Below are positions 35,596-44,271 of a DNA stretch of 64,000 bases, piece after piece. The notes below the pieces were generated by a model, which searched no databases, was not told where the DNA came from, and worked only from the letters and a program-made list of their open reading frames with translations. A program made the translations under genes and the position numbers. Every line of letters begins with the position of its first letter. The first letter of the stretch is position 1. The DNA comes from Aliishimia sp965656085 (GTDB lineage Bacteria > Pseudomonadota > Alphaproteobacteria > Rhodobacterales > Rhodobacteraceae): contig CBFHJA010000013.1 in the NCBI GenBank assembly GCA_965656085.1, positions 1-64,000 on the forward strand. Direction: 5' to 3'.

Positions 35596-36327
35596 TTGAT
35601 CACCTTACAGGCCCCCCGTATCCCGCGTGTTGCGCGCCTTGCCACTGCGCTCTGTCTGGCCGCGCTGAGCCTTGCCCCGCACGCGGCCACTGCGCAGGAC
35701 AATCCCGTGGTGGTGGAGCTTTACACCTCGCAGGGCTGCTCGTCCTGCCCGCCCGCCGATGCGCTGCTGCACAAGCTGGCCGGGCGCGACGACGTCATCG
35801 CGCTGGCGCTGCATGTGGATTACTGGGATTACATCGGCTGGAAGGATGCCTTCGCCCGGCCCGAACATGCCGAGCGCCAGCGCGGCTATGCGCGGCAGGC
35901 GGGGCGCAGTTCGGTCTATACCCCGCAGATGATCATCAACGGAATGGACTCCATTGTCGGGGCGCGGGGCATGGAAATTTCCGATGCGATCATGGCGCAT
36001 AAGGCGCGTGAGACCGGGGTGTCGGTGTCGGTCGAGCGGACAGGGAAGGGCGTGGCTGTCGCGGCCACGGCGAACCGGAGCGCCGGTCCGATGGAGGTGG
36101 TTCTGGTGCGCTACACGCCCGAGCGCGACATCAAGATCACCCGCGGGGAGAATGCCGGGCACCACTTCACCTATGCCAATGTGGTCGAGGCATGGGACGT
36201 GGTGGCGGAATGGTCGGGGGCCGAACCGCTTGTGGTGAACATTCCCGTGGACGGCGAAGGGCCCTTGGTGGTCTTGCTGCAATCTCCCGGGGAAGGCCCG
36301 ATACAGGCGGCGGCGCGCCTGCGCTGA
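35596..36327 (+). CDS. DUF1223 secreted thioredoxin-like protein
   Basis: This 243-residue exported protein starts, I think, at a TTG codon (LITLQAPRIPRVARLATALCL...). The first 33 residues form a signal peptide ending APHAATA-QD. The mature part begins VVVELYTSQGCSSCPPAD with a C48-SS-C51 redox-type motif, the hallmark of DUF1223, followed by LHVDYWDYIGWKDAFA and TPQMIINGMDS. Function is unknown; a periplasmic thiol role is suggested by the motif. The reading frame is open upstream to an ATG at 35419, but that would place the signal peptide about 60 residues in. Divergent from acnA. Confidence 0.85.
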   Translation: MITLQAPRIPRVARLATALCLAALSLAPHAATAQDNPVVVELYTSQGCSSCPPADALLHKLAGRDDVIALALHVDYWDYIGWKDAFARPEHAERQRGYARQAGRSSVYTPQMIINGMDSIVGARGMEISDAIMAHKARETGVSVSVERTGKGVAVAATANRSAGPMEVVLVRYTPERDIKITRGENAGHHFTYANVVEAWDVVAEWSGAEPLVVNIPVDGEGPLVVLLQSPGEGPIQAAARLR

Positions 36328-36332
36328 GCCTA

Positions 36333-37220
36333 CTACGCGCGCCAGCGCCGATGCACCCAGAACCATTGGCCGGGATCGGCCTCGATGCGCGCGGCCAGCG
36401 AGTCGTTCAGGGCCTGTGTCATGGTCTCCGGATCGGAGGGTGGAACCGGGGCTTCGAGCACCGTGTCGAAGCTCAGACCGTCGGCCTTGCGGATGCCATA
36501 GAACGGGATCAGCAGCGCGTCATAGCGCAGCGCCAGTTCCGCCGCCGAGACCGCCGTGCGCGCGGGAAGGCCGAGAAAATCCAGCACCGGTGCCTCGAAG
36601 ACGTGCTGATCGAAGAGCAGGACCAGATGCCCGCCAGCGCGCAGATGGCGCACGAAACCGGCGGTGCCGCGCCGGCCCTGCGGAAAGACCGGCCCGCCGA
36701 AGGCCTGCATTGTCTTGACGTAATGGGCGTTGAAAAACGGGTTGGACATATCCCTGTAGAGCCCGCCGATGTCCAGACCGCGCCCGACCAGCGCCGCGCG
36801 CCCGGCCTCGTAATTGCCGTAGTGGCCGGTGACGAGGATCGCGGGGCGCCCGTCGCGCGCGGCGGCCTCCAGCGCGGCCCAGCCCGGCCCGGTGAGCGGG
36901 TTCTGCGCAAGCCGTCCCGGAAACTCACGGCCCGAGTAATTCTCGATGAAGGTGCGCCCGGCATTGTTCAGGCAGGCCTCGGCGATGGCCGCGCGCTCCG
37001 CCTCCGGGCGGTCCGGCCAGACCTGCGCGAGGTTCTCCAGAGCCGCCGTGCGATACCCGGCAATCGGGCCGATCACCCGCGCGACCATCCAGCCCATGAA
37101 CCGGACCCGTACCGCGTAGGGCAGGGCGAGCGCGAGGTTGATCACCGTCACCAGCGCGGCATTCACCAGCCAGTGGCGGGCCCGGGTGGCAAAGGGCATG
37201 GAACTTGCGTCTGCTGGCAT
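36333..37220 (-). CDS. Lipid A biosynthesis-type (LpxL/HtrB) acyltransferase
   Basis: This is a 295-residue lysophospholipid acyltransferase-superfamily protein. A membrane segment near residues 20-38 precedes the catalytic H133-YGNY-E138 (HX4E) in LVTGHYGNYEAG. The later GTAGFVRHLRAGGHLVLLFDQH segment is typical of LpxL-like enzymes that add secondary acyl chains to lipid A. Which acyl donor or acceptor it uses is not visible. It is followed on the same strand by none but preceded closely by the EamA gene end (9 bp to its start), so they may share a transcript. Confidence 0.87.
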   Translation of the reverse strand: MPADASSMPFATRARHWLVNAALVTVINLALALPYAVRVRFMGWMVARVIGPIAGYRTAALENLAQVWPDRPEAERAAIAEACLNNAGRTFIENYSGREFPGRLAQNPLTGPGWAALEAAARDGRPAILVTGHYGNYEAGRAALVGRGLDIGGLYRDMSNPFFNAHYVKTMQAFGGPVFPQGRRGTAGFVRHLRAGGHLVLLFDQHVFEAPVLDFLGLPARTAVSAAELALRYDALLIPFYGIRKADGLSFDTVLEAPVPPSDPETMTQALNDSLAARIEADPGQWFWVHRRWRA

Positions 37221-37229
37221 GGGCGTCGG

Positions 37230-38102
37230 TCAGGATCTCGCCGGGCGGGTTTCGCGCAGCCAGACATAAAGCCCGGCCAGAACAATCACAAGCGCGCCAG
37301 AAATCGTTGTGGCGGTGGGCACTTCCGCGAAGACCACGAGGCCGATCAGGCTCGCGAAGACAACACCGGAATAGCCGAACGGGGCCAGCGTCGCGGCGGG
37401 CGCCATCGTGTAGGCGCGGATCAGCAGCAATTGCCCGCCGGTGCCCACCAGCGCGATGAGACCCATCAGCCCCGCATCACGCGGCCCCGGCGTCTGCCAC
37501 AGAGCCGGGACCATCGCGCTTGTGACGACGCCGCCCACCAGCGCGGTGTAGAACAGCGACGTCCACGCATCCTCGCTGCGCCCGACGCGGCGGGTGATCA
37601 GCGCATAGCCGGAAAAGCAGATCGCGGCGCCGAGCGGAAACAGGGCGGCGGGCTGGAAGGCGGCGGTGCCGGGCTGGATGATCAGCATCGCGCCGCAAAA
37701 CGCCACCGCGATCGCACCGATCCGCCGCACGCCGATCTTCTCGCCTAGAAACAGCGCCGCGCCGAGCGTGATGAAGAGCGGGTTGAGGATCATCACCGCC
37801 GCCGCCTCCGCGAGGCCGATCCGCGACAAGCCCTGAAAAAACAGGGCGGTGGCCGAGAGCAGCAGCACCGAGCGCGCCAGTTGCATCCCGAGAAACTCCG
37901 TGTGCGCCACGGCGCGCAAGCGCGGCGCCACCAAGGCCAGCACGACCACCATCTGCCCGGCATAGCGCGCCCAGAGGGCCGGGACGGTGCCGATGTTCGG
38001 GCTCACCGCCTTGACGCAGGCATCCATGACCGAAAAGCACAAAATCGCGCTTAGAATCAACGTGATGGCTTTGGCGGGTGAGGGGGAGTGCGGGGCCGTC
38101 AT
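37230..38102 (-). CDS. EamA/DMT-family permease
   Basis: This 290-residue membrane protein has ten hydrophobic segments in two EamA repeats. The first half contains DACVKAVSPNIGTVPALWARY and FFQGLSRIGLAEAAAVMILNPLFITL; the second contains ARAYTM-like RAYTMAPAATLAPFGYSGVVFA. Members export metabolites or amino acids; substrate unknown. The start MTAPHSPSPAKAITLIL is chosen over an upstream ATG at 38261 that would add a low-complexity extension. Its stop is 9 bp from the acyltransferase start. Confidence 0.85.
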   Translation of the reverse strand: MTAPHSPSPAKAITLILSAILCFSVMDACVKAVSPNIGTVPALWARYAGQMVVVLALVAPRLRAVAHTEFLGMQLARSVLLLSATALFFQGLSRIGLAEAAAVMILNPLFITLGAALFLGEKIGVRRIGAIAVAFCGAMLIIQPGTAAFQPAALFPLGAAICFSGYALITRRVGRSEDAWTSLFYTALVGGVVTSAMVPALWQTPGPRDAGLMGLIALVGTGGQLLLIRAYTMAPAATLAPFGYSGVVFASLIGLVVFAEVPTATTISGALVIVLAGLYVWLRETRPARS

Positions 38103-38362
38103 GCCGTGTGCCAGTGCCTTTCTGAAACGCCCGGGCCCGGAAGGCGGGGGCGTGTGGTCCGGGACGGACAGCGCTCCGGCGATCCCCGGCAGGCTATAGA
38201 ACCTTTTGGCGGCGCAAGGAAAGACCTTTGTCGCGGCGGGCCGGGGAGGGGGTTCGGGCATGTTGCGCGGCTGCTGGTGTCAGGCTGGCGCGCACACACC
38301 GGAACATAACATGAACGTTGACCCTGTTCGGGTTGGAGAGCATGACCCGAAACGGCCGCTGG

Positions 38363-39460
38363 TCAGGCCTCGTCCTCCATCTCGTCTTCGGGATTGAGCA
38401 GGACCAACTCGCCATCCCGCTCCAGCGCGCGGACCACCTGCACAACGGCGGTCATGGCGGTCTCGCCCTCGGTGGTCTTGATCTTGCCAAGCTCGGCCAT
38501 TTCCTCGCGCATCTGATCACCGAGCCGGGCCGACATGTTCTCGAAGACGAAGGTGACCACGTCTTCCAGCCCGCTTTGCTGCGCGGCGGCCAGTGCTTTG
38601 ATCAACTCGGTCTGATCGACCGCGCGCAGCACCTTGGGCAAATCGCGCGGGGCGACGCGGGTGGAAATATTGGCGAAGGTGAAGATCGCCTTGCGCACCT
38701 CATTGGCGAAATGCTCATCGGTCTCGTCGAGACCGGTCAGCAAATCTTCGCGGGTGGCGGAGGTGGAATTGTTCAGGATTGCGCCCAGCCGTTCCACCGG
38801 ACCATCGTTGAAGGCCGACATCGGCTCGGCGTCGAGTTGCGCGGCGATCGACAGGCCGATCCGGTCCACCGCCTCGGGCGTGACCGCGCTGGTCTGGCTC
38901 ACCGCATAGGTGATCTTGCGCGCCAGCGGGCCGGGCAATTCGCCGAGTAGAGCGGCGGCGCGCGGCACGTCGAGCTTGGACAGCAGCACGGCGGCGATCT
39001 GGACGCTTTCGTTTTCGATGATCGGCTTGAGCTTCTCCGGGCCGAGACCGCGAATTCGTTCCCAAGGATCGCCGCTCTGGCGCACCCCGGCCTCGCGGCG
39101 CAGCCGGTTCGCCGTATGCGGGCTGATCTTTCCGTCGAGCGCCTCCAGCGCGCCGGCCATCGAGCCGGGAAAGCTGAGGCCCACGGCCTCAAGCTCGGCG
39201 GTGAATTCCTCGATCACCTTATCGACCGTCGCCCGGTCCACCAGCCGCATCGCGCCCATCTGGTGCGTGAGAATTTCCTGAAGGTCTTCTGGCAATTGCT
39301 CAAGGGCAATCTCGGCACCCTCGTTCAGCAGGTAGCGCACGACGATCGCGGCCTTGGCGCGCCGGTCCAGCTTCGCAGGGCGCACCGGCGGGGACGGGAC
39401 GGGTGGATTTGTGCCGCCACCCCCGCCGAGGGATGGCAGCGCCATCGGTTCGATGCTCAT
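38363..39460 (-). CDS. fliG: Flagellar motor switch protein FliG
   Basis: This 365-residue protein shows the three FliG domains: N-terminal (LDRRAKAAIVVRYLLNEGAEIALEQLPEDL), middle (LLSKLDVPRAAALLGELPGPLARKITYAV, the EHPQ-type armadillo repeat) and C-terminal torque domain (EVRKAIFTFANISTRVAPRDLPKVLRAVD). A Gly/Pro-rich N-terminal extension of about 30 residues is present. In the C-terminal domain the usual FTFED motif reads FTFAN, removing acidic residues. No other flagellar gene is in the window, so it is an isolated copy; it could be the sole FliG or a paralogue. Confidence 0.88.
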   Translation of the reverse strand: MSIEPMALPSLGGGGGTNPPVPSPPVRPAKLDRRAKAAIVVRYLLNEGAEIALEQLPEDLQEILTHQMGAMRLVDRATVDKVIEEFTAELEAVGLSFPGSMAGALEALDGKISPHTANRLRREAGVRQSGDPWERIRGLGPEKLKPIIENESVQIAAVLLSKLDVPRAAALLGELPGPLARKITYAVSQTSAVTPEAVDRIGLSIAAQLDAEPMSAFNDGPVERLGAILNNSTSATREDLLTGLDETDEHFANEVRKAIFTFANISTRVAPRDLPKVLRAVDQTELIKALAAAQQSGLEDVVTFVFENMSARLGDQMREEMAELGKIKTTEGETAMTAVVQVVRALERDGELVLLNPEDEMEDEA

Positions 39461-39531
39461 GCGCTGCTCTCAGTCTTGCCGTTCGCAATCCGGTCTACAG
39501 CGCAGTGTTAAACAAAGCCTGAACAGGTCGG

Positions 39532-40125
39532 TCAGTAGTTGTAGGTTTTGCCCAGATAGATCGCCTTGCGCAGCGAGGTTCCGGCCCAGCTATACCCGCC
39601 ACCGCGGGTTTCGATCTCGGCCAGTTGCACGCGGGCCGCGTCCAGATCACCATCCTCGACATAGCCCTGACCCATGTAGGAGCGGGCCAGCAGGTTGTCC
39701 GGGTTGCGCGCCAGCGCGTCGGCGTAGAACATCATCGCCGCATCCAGATTGCCCAGCTTGCGGTTCAAAAAGCCCTTGTAGGTCAAGACCTTGTCGCTGG
39801 TCTGGTCGGGCATCTGCGACAGCACGGTTTCGGCGGCGTCATAGCGGCCCGCATAGGCCAATTCGCGCACGGCCTTGTAGAGCGTGTCCTCGCCGAGATA
39901 GGAGGCGCGGTCCGGGCGGATGCACTTGCGCTCCTTGGCATCCCACACGCCATTGACCGGCTGCGAGAAGCGCACCCATTTCTTGATATCGGGATCCCAT
40001 TGGCGCTCGGAGAAGCAGTCCTGCGTGGTCTGGGTCTTTTTCGGCGGGTTCGGGGTTTCTTCGCCCGCGGCAAAAACAGCGGCGGGCAGGGCGGTCAGAA
40101 GGGCGGCGGCAAGAAGCGTGCGCAT
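39532..40125 (-). CDS. Secreted TPR-containing protein
   Basis: This 197-residue exported protein has a clean signal peptide (MRTLLAAALLTALPAAVFAA). The mature N-terminus contains DCFSERQWDPDIKKWVRFS and GVWDAKERKCIRP, a short Cys/Trp module. The rest is TPR-like helices (KAVRELAYAGRYDAAETVLSQMPD, LGNLDAAMMFYADALARNPDNLLARSYMGQGY). It is probably periplasmic. No specific role is evident. It lies between fliG and a terminator that ends the next small gene. Confidence 0.82.
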   Translation of the reverse strand: MRTLLAAALLTALPAAVFAAGEETPNPPKKTQTTQDCFSERQWDPDIKKWVRFSQPVNGVWDAKERKCIRPDRASYLGEDTLYKAVRELAYAGRYDAAETVLSQMPDQTSDKVLTYKGFLNRKLGNLDAAMMFYADALARNPDNLLARSYMGQGYVEDGDLDAARVQLAEIETRGGGYSWAGTSLRKAIYLGKTYNY

Positions 40126-40181
40126 GGGAGTATCCTGTCTCAGGTTCTATCCGTAACACATAGGTGATTCTGAATATAAGA

Positions 40182-40208
40182 AAAGGGCCCAACGTCATTG
40201 GGCCCTTT
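40182..40208 (-). terminator. Rho-independent terminator
   Basis: AAAGGGCCCAA and TTGGGCCCTTT form an 11-bp perfect stem with a 5-base loop. On the minus strand it ends in TTTTCTTATATTC. It lies 25 bp after the stop of the small secreted protein gene. The A/T tracts on both sides could make it bidirectional. Confidence 0.85.
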
Positions 40209-40232
40209 CCGATCAAGCGATTGTGTTTCGCG

Positions 40233-40397
40233 TCAGCTGCTGGCCACGGGCAGGCAGGTCTGGCTTGCCGCGTCCCATGCCGTACCCGTCGCGCAGGACT
40301 GGGCTTGCTGATGCTTGGCGCCGCTGCACATGGCCAGTGCGAGGCCGGGTGTCAGCGTCAGAGCGGCCGCGATCGTCAGGGCCTTGAATGTCGTCAT
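40233..40397 (-). CDS. Small secreted cysteine-containing protein
   Basis: This 54-residue product has a signal peptide (MTTFKALTIAAALTLTPGLALA) followed by a mature segment of about 32 residues with three Cys: MCSGAKHQQAQSCATGTAWDAASQTCLPVASS-type. The WD-x4-C pattern resembles the one in the adjacent TPR protein (GVWDAKERKC) and is reminiscent of very short chitin-binding-like modules. A strong ribosome-binding site GGAGGGACC precedes the ATG, and a terminator follows. Function unknown. Confidence 0.72.
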   Translation of the reverse strand: MTTFKALTIAAALTLTPGLALAMCSGAKHQQAQSCATGTAWDAASQTCLPVASS

Positions 40398-40562
40398 TGA
40401 TGGTCCCTCCGTTGTTGGATGCATCTATGGTAGAGCGGGGGACCGGCTGCGCAAAGGATTTTTTGCGCGGCATTGGTTAACGCTGCGCGCGCAGGCAACG
40501 GCCCGCACCCGATTTAGGCACCATTTCGCCCGTTAATCCCCTAAAAACAAGGGATGGCAGGC

Positions 40563-40604
40563 GTATGGCCCGGCGTATGGCAAAGCGTATGGCACCTGTA
40601 TGGC
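40563..40604 (+). repeat. GTATGGC iterons, 12-bp period (locus B)
   Basis: GTATGGC occurs at 40563, 40575, 40587 and 40598 (spacing 12, 12, 11), with linker bases much like those of locus A near 25541 and the same CTGTA after the third copy. It lies between the small secreted protein and purB, downstream of purB. Confidence 0.7.
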
Positions 40605-40652
40605 TCGGTTTTGATTCGTTCCGGGGTTAATGCACCGTGCGGTGGGTTGGCG

Positions 40653-41960
40653 TTAATCTTCTCCGAAGACCCGCTCGAAGATCGTGTCCACATGCTTGGT
40701 GTGATAGCCCAGATCGAACTTCTCTTCGATTTCGGCGGGGCTCAGTGCGGCGGTCACGTCCGGGTCGGCCAGAAGCTCCTCTTTGAAATCCGTCCGGTGC
40801 TCCCAGACCTTCAGCGCGTTGCGCTGCACGTAACTATAGGCGTCCTCGCGGCTCACCCCCGCTTGGGTCAGCGCCAGAAGCACCCGCTGGCTCATCACAA
40901 GGCCGGGGAACTTGTTCATGTTCTGAGCCATGTTCTCGGGGAAGATCAGCATCTTGTCCACGACCGAGGTCAGGCGGGCGAGGGCGAAATCCAGCGTGAT
41001 CGTGGCATCGGGGCCGATCATCCGCTCGACCGAGGAATGCGAGATATCCCGCTCATGCCAGAGCGCCACGTTCTCCATCGCCGGGATCACCGCCGCGCGG
41101 ACCATGCGCGCGAGCCCGGTGAGGTTTTCGGTCAGCACCGGGTTTTTCTTGTGCGGCATCGCCGAGGAGCCCTTCTGGCCCATGGAGAAAAACTCCGCGC
41201 CTTCGAGCACTTCGGTGCGCTGCATGTGGCGGATTTCGATGGCGACGTTCTCGATGCTGCTGGCGATCACGCCAAGGGTGGCGAAGAATGCCGCGTGGCG
41301 GTCGCGGGGGATCACTTGGGTGGAGATCGGTTCGGGCACGAGGCCCAGCTTGTCGCAGACATGCTCCTCGACGCCGGGGTCGATGTTGGCGAAGGTGCCC
41401 ACCGCGCCGGAGATCGCGCCGGTGGCGATCTCGGAGCGCGCGTCGCGCATCCGCGACAGGTTGCGGTCCATCTCGGCATAGAAGCGCGCGAAGGTCAGGC
41501 CCATCGTGGTGGGCTCGGCGTGGATGCCGTGGCTGCGGCCAATGCGGACCGTGTCCTTGTGCTCATAGGCGCGGCGTTTGAGGGCGGCGAGCAACTCTTC
41601 GAGGTCCTTGATCAGGATATCGGCCGCGCGGGTCAGTTGCACGTTGAAGCAGGTGTCCAGAACGTCCGAGGAGGTCATGCCCTGATGCACGAAACGCGCC
41701 TCTTCAGAGCCCACGTGCTCGGCGAGATGCGTGAGGAAGGCGATCACGTCATGCTTGGTCACCGCCTCGATCTCGTCGATCCGGGCCACGTCGAATTCCA
41801 CGTCCTTGGCTTTCCACACCGCCTCGGCATTCTCGCGCGGGATCACGCCGAGATTGGCCATCGCATCACAGGCATGGGCTTCGATTTCGTACCAGATGCG
41901 GAATTTGGTGGCGGGCTCCCAGATGGCAACCATGTCGGGGCGGGAATAGCGGGGGATCAT
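40653..41960 (-). CDS. purB: Adenylosuccinate lyase
   Basis: This 435-residue homotetrameric enzyme of the fumarase/aspartase superfamily acts twice in purine synthesis, cleaving SAICAR and adenylosuccinate. The superfamily signature GSSAMPHKKNP is at about 264-274. The TSSDVLDT and GRSHGIHAEPTT segments carry active-site residues. The start MIPRYSRPDMVAIW is the normal family N-terminus. No purine operon partner is adjacent. Confidence 0.97.
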   Translation of the reverse strand: MIPRYSRPDMVAIWEPATKFRIWYEIEAHACDAMANLGVIPRENAEAVWKAKDVEFDVARIDEIEAVTKHDVIAFLTHLAEHVGSEEARFVHQGMTSSDVLDTCFNVQLTRAADILIKDLEELLAALKRRAYEHKDTVRIGRSHGIHAEPTTMGLTFARFYAEMDRNLSRMRDARSEIATGAISGAVGTFANIDPGVEEHVCDKLGLVPEPISTQVIPRDRHAAFFATLGVIASSIENVAIEIRHMQRTEVLEGAEFFSMGQKGSSAMPHKKNPVLTENLTGLARMVRAAVIPAMENVALWHERDISHSSVERMIGPDATITLDFALARLTSVVDKMLIFPENMAQNMNKFPGLVMSQRVLLALTQAGVSREDAYSYVQRNALKVWEHRTDFKEELLADPDVTAALSPAEIEEKFDLGYHTKHVDTIFERVFGED

Positions 41961-42103
41961 CGGGCGGGCACCTTTTCCTCTGTCGTCTTTGTACTTGCGC
42001 GCCTCTTAGGCGGCTGGCAGGGCGGATACAAGAATGCAGGCCGCAGATGAGACGCTTTGCCCATGTGGGCGCGCGCGGCAAAGATAGGGGAGTGCGCAGC
42101 CCG

Positions 42104-42505
42104 ATGGTCACGGAGCGGGTGTTGCAGGATTTCGCGGGGCGCTGGCGGCTGGAGAAGGAGATCGCCGCCGCCGGGCAGCCGCCTGCGCGCTTCGAGGGCG
42201 TGGCGGAGTGGCGGGGCGGTGCGGGCGGTCTGCGCTATGAAGAGCGCGGGCAGCTTTGGCTGGGGGCAGGCGCCCCGATGCAGGCCGCGCGGCGCTATCT
42301 GTGGACGCCCGCGCTGGAGGTCTTCTTCGAGGATGGGCGGTTTTTTCACCGCGTCCCGGCGGCGGGCGGGGAGGCGCATCACCATTGCGCGCCGGATGCG
42401 TATCGGGTCGCCTATCGGTTTGACAACTGGCCGGAGTTCACCGCCGTGTGGCGCGTTACCGGGCCGCGCAAGGACTATGTGATGACCGCGCGCTACACGC
42501 GCTGA
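42104..42505 (+). CDS. DUF6314-type protein
   Basis: This is a 133-residue small single-domain protein. It opens with VLQDFAGRWRLEKEI and ends with VFFEDGRFFHR, HHHCAPDAYRVAYRFDNWPEFTAVWRVTGPRKDYVMTARYTR. The C-terminal HCxPDxYxVxYxF...WxVxGPRKDY pattern matches what I remember as DUF6314, a lipocalin-like beta barrel of unknown role in Rhodobacteraceae and others. ATG at 42104 is preferred over one at 42047, whose extension is not conserved-looking. Divergent from purB. Confidence 0.72.
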   Translation: MVTERVLQDFAGRWRLEKEIAAAGQPPARFEGVAEWRGGAGGLRYEERGQLWLGAGAPMQAARRYLWTPALEVFFEDGRFFHRVPAAGGEAHHHCAPDAYRVAYRFDNWPEFTAVWRVTGPRKDYVMTARYTR

Positions 42506-42545
42506 TCCTTGGCCGCGCGCCGCAGGGCGTGCCTTTCGACATCGA

Positions 42546-42568
42546 GGTCCCGGGTCAAGCCCGGGACC
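42546..42568. repeat. GC palindrome GGTCCCGGGTCAAGCCCGGG
   Basis: GGTCCCGGG and CCCGGGACC flank TCAAG, a perfect 9-bp inverted repeat. It is in the convergent spacer between the DUF6314-type and DUF6455-type genes and belongs to the same family as 8127 and 23065. Confidence 0.55.
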
Positions 42569-42577
42569 GGGGCGCCG

Positions 42578-42823
42578 TCAGTCCCGGTGCAGGATGTCCT
42601 TGTTCATGCAGTAGTCCGGGGCCGCGTCGAGCAGCGGGTTTTCGTCCTGAAGCCGTGTGCAGGCCTCGTGATCGCTGCAATTGGCGCAGCGCATCACCAT
42701 CGCGCGGTAGCTGCGGGCCGCCGCCTCGCCGTCGCCCATGCGCGCGTCGAGATCGACATCAAGCCGTTCGGCCATGCCCCGGACAAGGCCGTTGCTCTCG
42801 CTCATTTTCTGAAAGAAGGTCAT
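42578..42823 (-). CDS. DUF6455-type small cysteine protein
   Basis: In this 81-residue protein, the core MRCANCSDHEACTRLQDEN contains C-x-x-C and a third Cys, followed by PDYCMNKDIL with a fourth, a pattern that could bind a metal or Fe-S cluster. The N-terminus MTFFQKMSESNGLVRGMAERLDVDL is helical. It resembles the DUF6455 family of alphaproteobacteria (function unknown). The ATG at 42823 is preferred over one at 42868 because family members begin with a short amphipathic helix. Confidence 0.7.
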   Translation of the reverse strand: MTFFQKMSESNGLVRGMAERLDVDLDARMGDGEAAARSYRAMVMRCANCSDHEACTRLQDENPLLDAAPDYCMNKDILHRD

Positions 42824-42896
42824 ATGCTTTCGCTCCCGGTTGGATCGGTTTCCCGAGAAGCGTAACAAGGCGGGGCCATTCTTCCCTTGATCTGTA

Positions 42897-44114
42897 TCAA
42901 ACCGGCGCGGCGCGCGTGACCACCTCGGCGCCGCGCTCCAGCGTGCGGTGGACAGGGCATTTGTCGGCGATCTCCAGCAGGCGCGCGCGCTGGTCCGGGT
43001 CGAGCGCGCCGGTCAGGGTGATCACCCGCTCAAAGCGGTCGATGCGGGCGCCGCCCGCCTGCTCGGCGTCGGCGGCGTGCTGCTTGGCGTGGGACACATC
43101 CACCGAGACATGCTCCAGCGGCCAGCCCTTGCGGCGGGCATACATGCGGATCGTCATCGAGGTGCAGGCCCCGAGACCTGCCGCGACCAGCCCGTAGGGC
43201 GACAGGCCGCGGTTCGTGCCGCCGAAGCTGCGCGGCTCGTCGGCGGTCAGGTGGTGGCTAGCGCCATCGCTGATATCCTGCGCAAAGCCCTCCGGGTCCG
43301 CCTCGGAGATGCGCAGCACACCCTCGGGCACCTCTGCGGGGGCGGGCGGTTTGGGCAAGTCCAGATAGCGTTTTGCCCATGTGGCGATCACCTCGGCGGC
43401 ATAGTCGGCATCCGCCGGGTCGGTGATCAGGTGGTCCGCCTCGTCGAGGGTGATGAAGGATTTGGGGTGCCGGGCCGCCATGAAAATCTCCGCTGCGTTG
43501 TCGACCGACACGGTGGCGTCGCGCGGCGCGTGCAGCACCAGAAGCGCCGCCTTCAGGCTGGCGAGCGACTGGCCCAGTTCGGTGCGGCGGATATCGTCGA
43601 CAAACCCCTTGCCGATGGTGATCTGCTGGCCGCCAAGCGTGACGGTTGCCTGCCCCGCGCGGGTGATCTCGGGCAGGGCCGCGTCGAAATTGTGGACCAC
43701 GTGGCTGGGATCGAAGGGCGCGCCGATGGTCGCCACGGCCTTGATGCCTGCGATCTGGCCCGCCGCCTTGATCACCGCCGCGCCGCCCAGCGAATGGCCG
43801 ATCAGCAAGGACGGAGCGAGGTCACGCTCCTGCAGCGCCTCGGCGGCGGCACGGATATCGCCGACATTGCTGGAGAAATCCGTGTTCGCGAACTCGCCCT
43901 GCGAATGGCCCAGCCCGGTGAAATCGAAGCGCAGCACCGCGAGGCCCAACTGGCTGAGGCGCGCCGAGATGCGGCGGGCGGCGGCGATATCCTTGCCGCA
44001 GGTGAAGCAATGGGCGAAGAGCGCGGTCGCCAAGGGCGGCGTGTCCGGCAGATCGAGGCGGGCGCTCAACTCCGTGCCGTCATGGCCGGGGAAGGTGAAG
44101 CGGTCTGTGGGCAT
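42897..44114 (-). CDS. Bifunctional alpha/beta hydrolase - OsmC family protein
   Basis: This is a 405-residue fusion. Residues 1 to about 255 are an alpha/beta hydrolase with the nucleophile elbow GHSLGG (S108) and DEADHLI near its end. Residues about 265-405 are an OsmC/Ohr-type domain with LGACTSMTIRMYARRKGW and a second Cys in KCPVHRTLE, the thiol-peroxidase pair. This fusion occurs in many proteobacteria; the hydrolase substrate is unknown, and the OsmC half suggests organic-hydroperoxide detoxification. The start MPTDRFTFPGHDG replaces a longer frame beginning at 44189. Confidence 0.88.
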   Translation of the reverse strand: MPTDRFTFPGHDGTELSARLDLPDTPPLATALFAHCFTCGKDIAAARRISARLSQLGLAVLRFDFTGLGHSQGEFANTDFSSNVGDIRAAAEALQERDLAPSLLIGHSLGGAAVIKAAGQIAGIKAVATIGAPFDPSHVVHNFDAALPEITRAGQATVTLGGQQITIGKGFVDDIRRTELGQSLASLKAALLVLHAPRDATVSVDNAAEIFMAARHPKSFITLDEADHLITDPADADYAAEVIATWAKRYLDLPKPPAPAEVPEGVLRISEADPEGFAQDISDGASHHLTADEPRSFGGTNRGLSPYGLVAAGLGACTSMTIRMYARRKGWPLEHVSVDVSHAKQHAADAEQAGGARIDRFERVITLTGALDPDQRARLLEIADKCPVHRTLERGAEVVTRAAPV

Positions 44115-44271
44115 TGCAAGGTCTCCAGTGGTTGGCCCCGAGTATGGGACGCAGCAACGCGCAGAGAAGACAGAATGCAGCGCTCTCACGCAACCGTGTT
44201 GCGCCGGTCACAGGTCTCCGGGGCGTGCCGGGGATGTTGCCGCCGCAGGCGCGGGCGCCTATCGTCGCGCC

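Noticed and set aside
40554..42050. 498-codon plus-strand frame opposite purB beginning in the GTATGGC repeats
   Set aside because: Begins in a tandem repeat (GVWPGVWQSVW) and then is antisense to purB.
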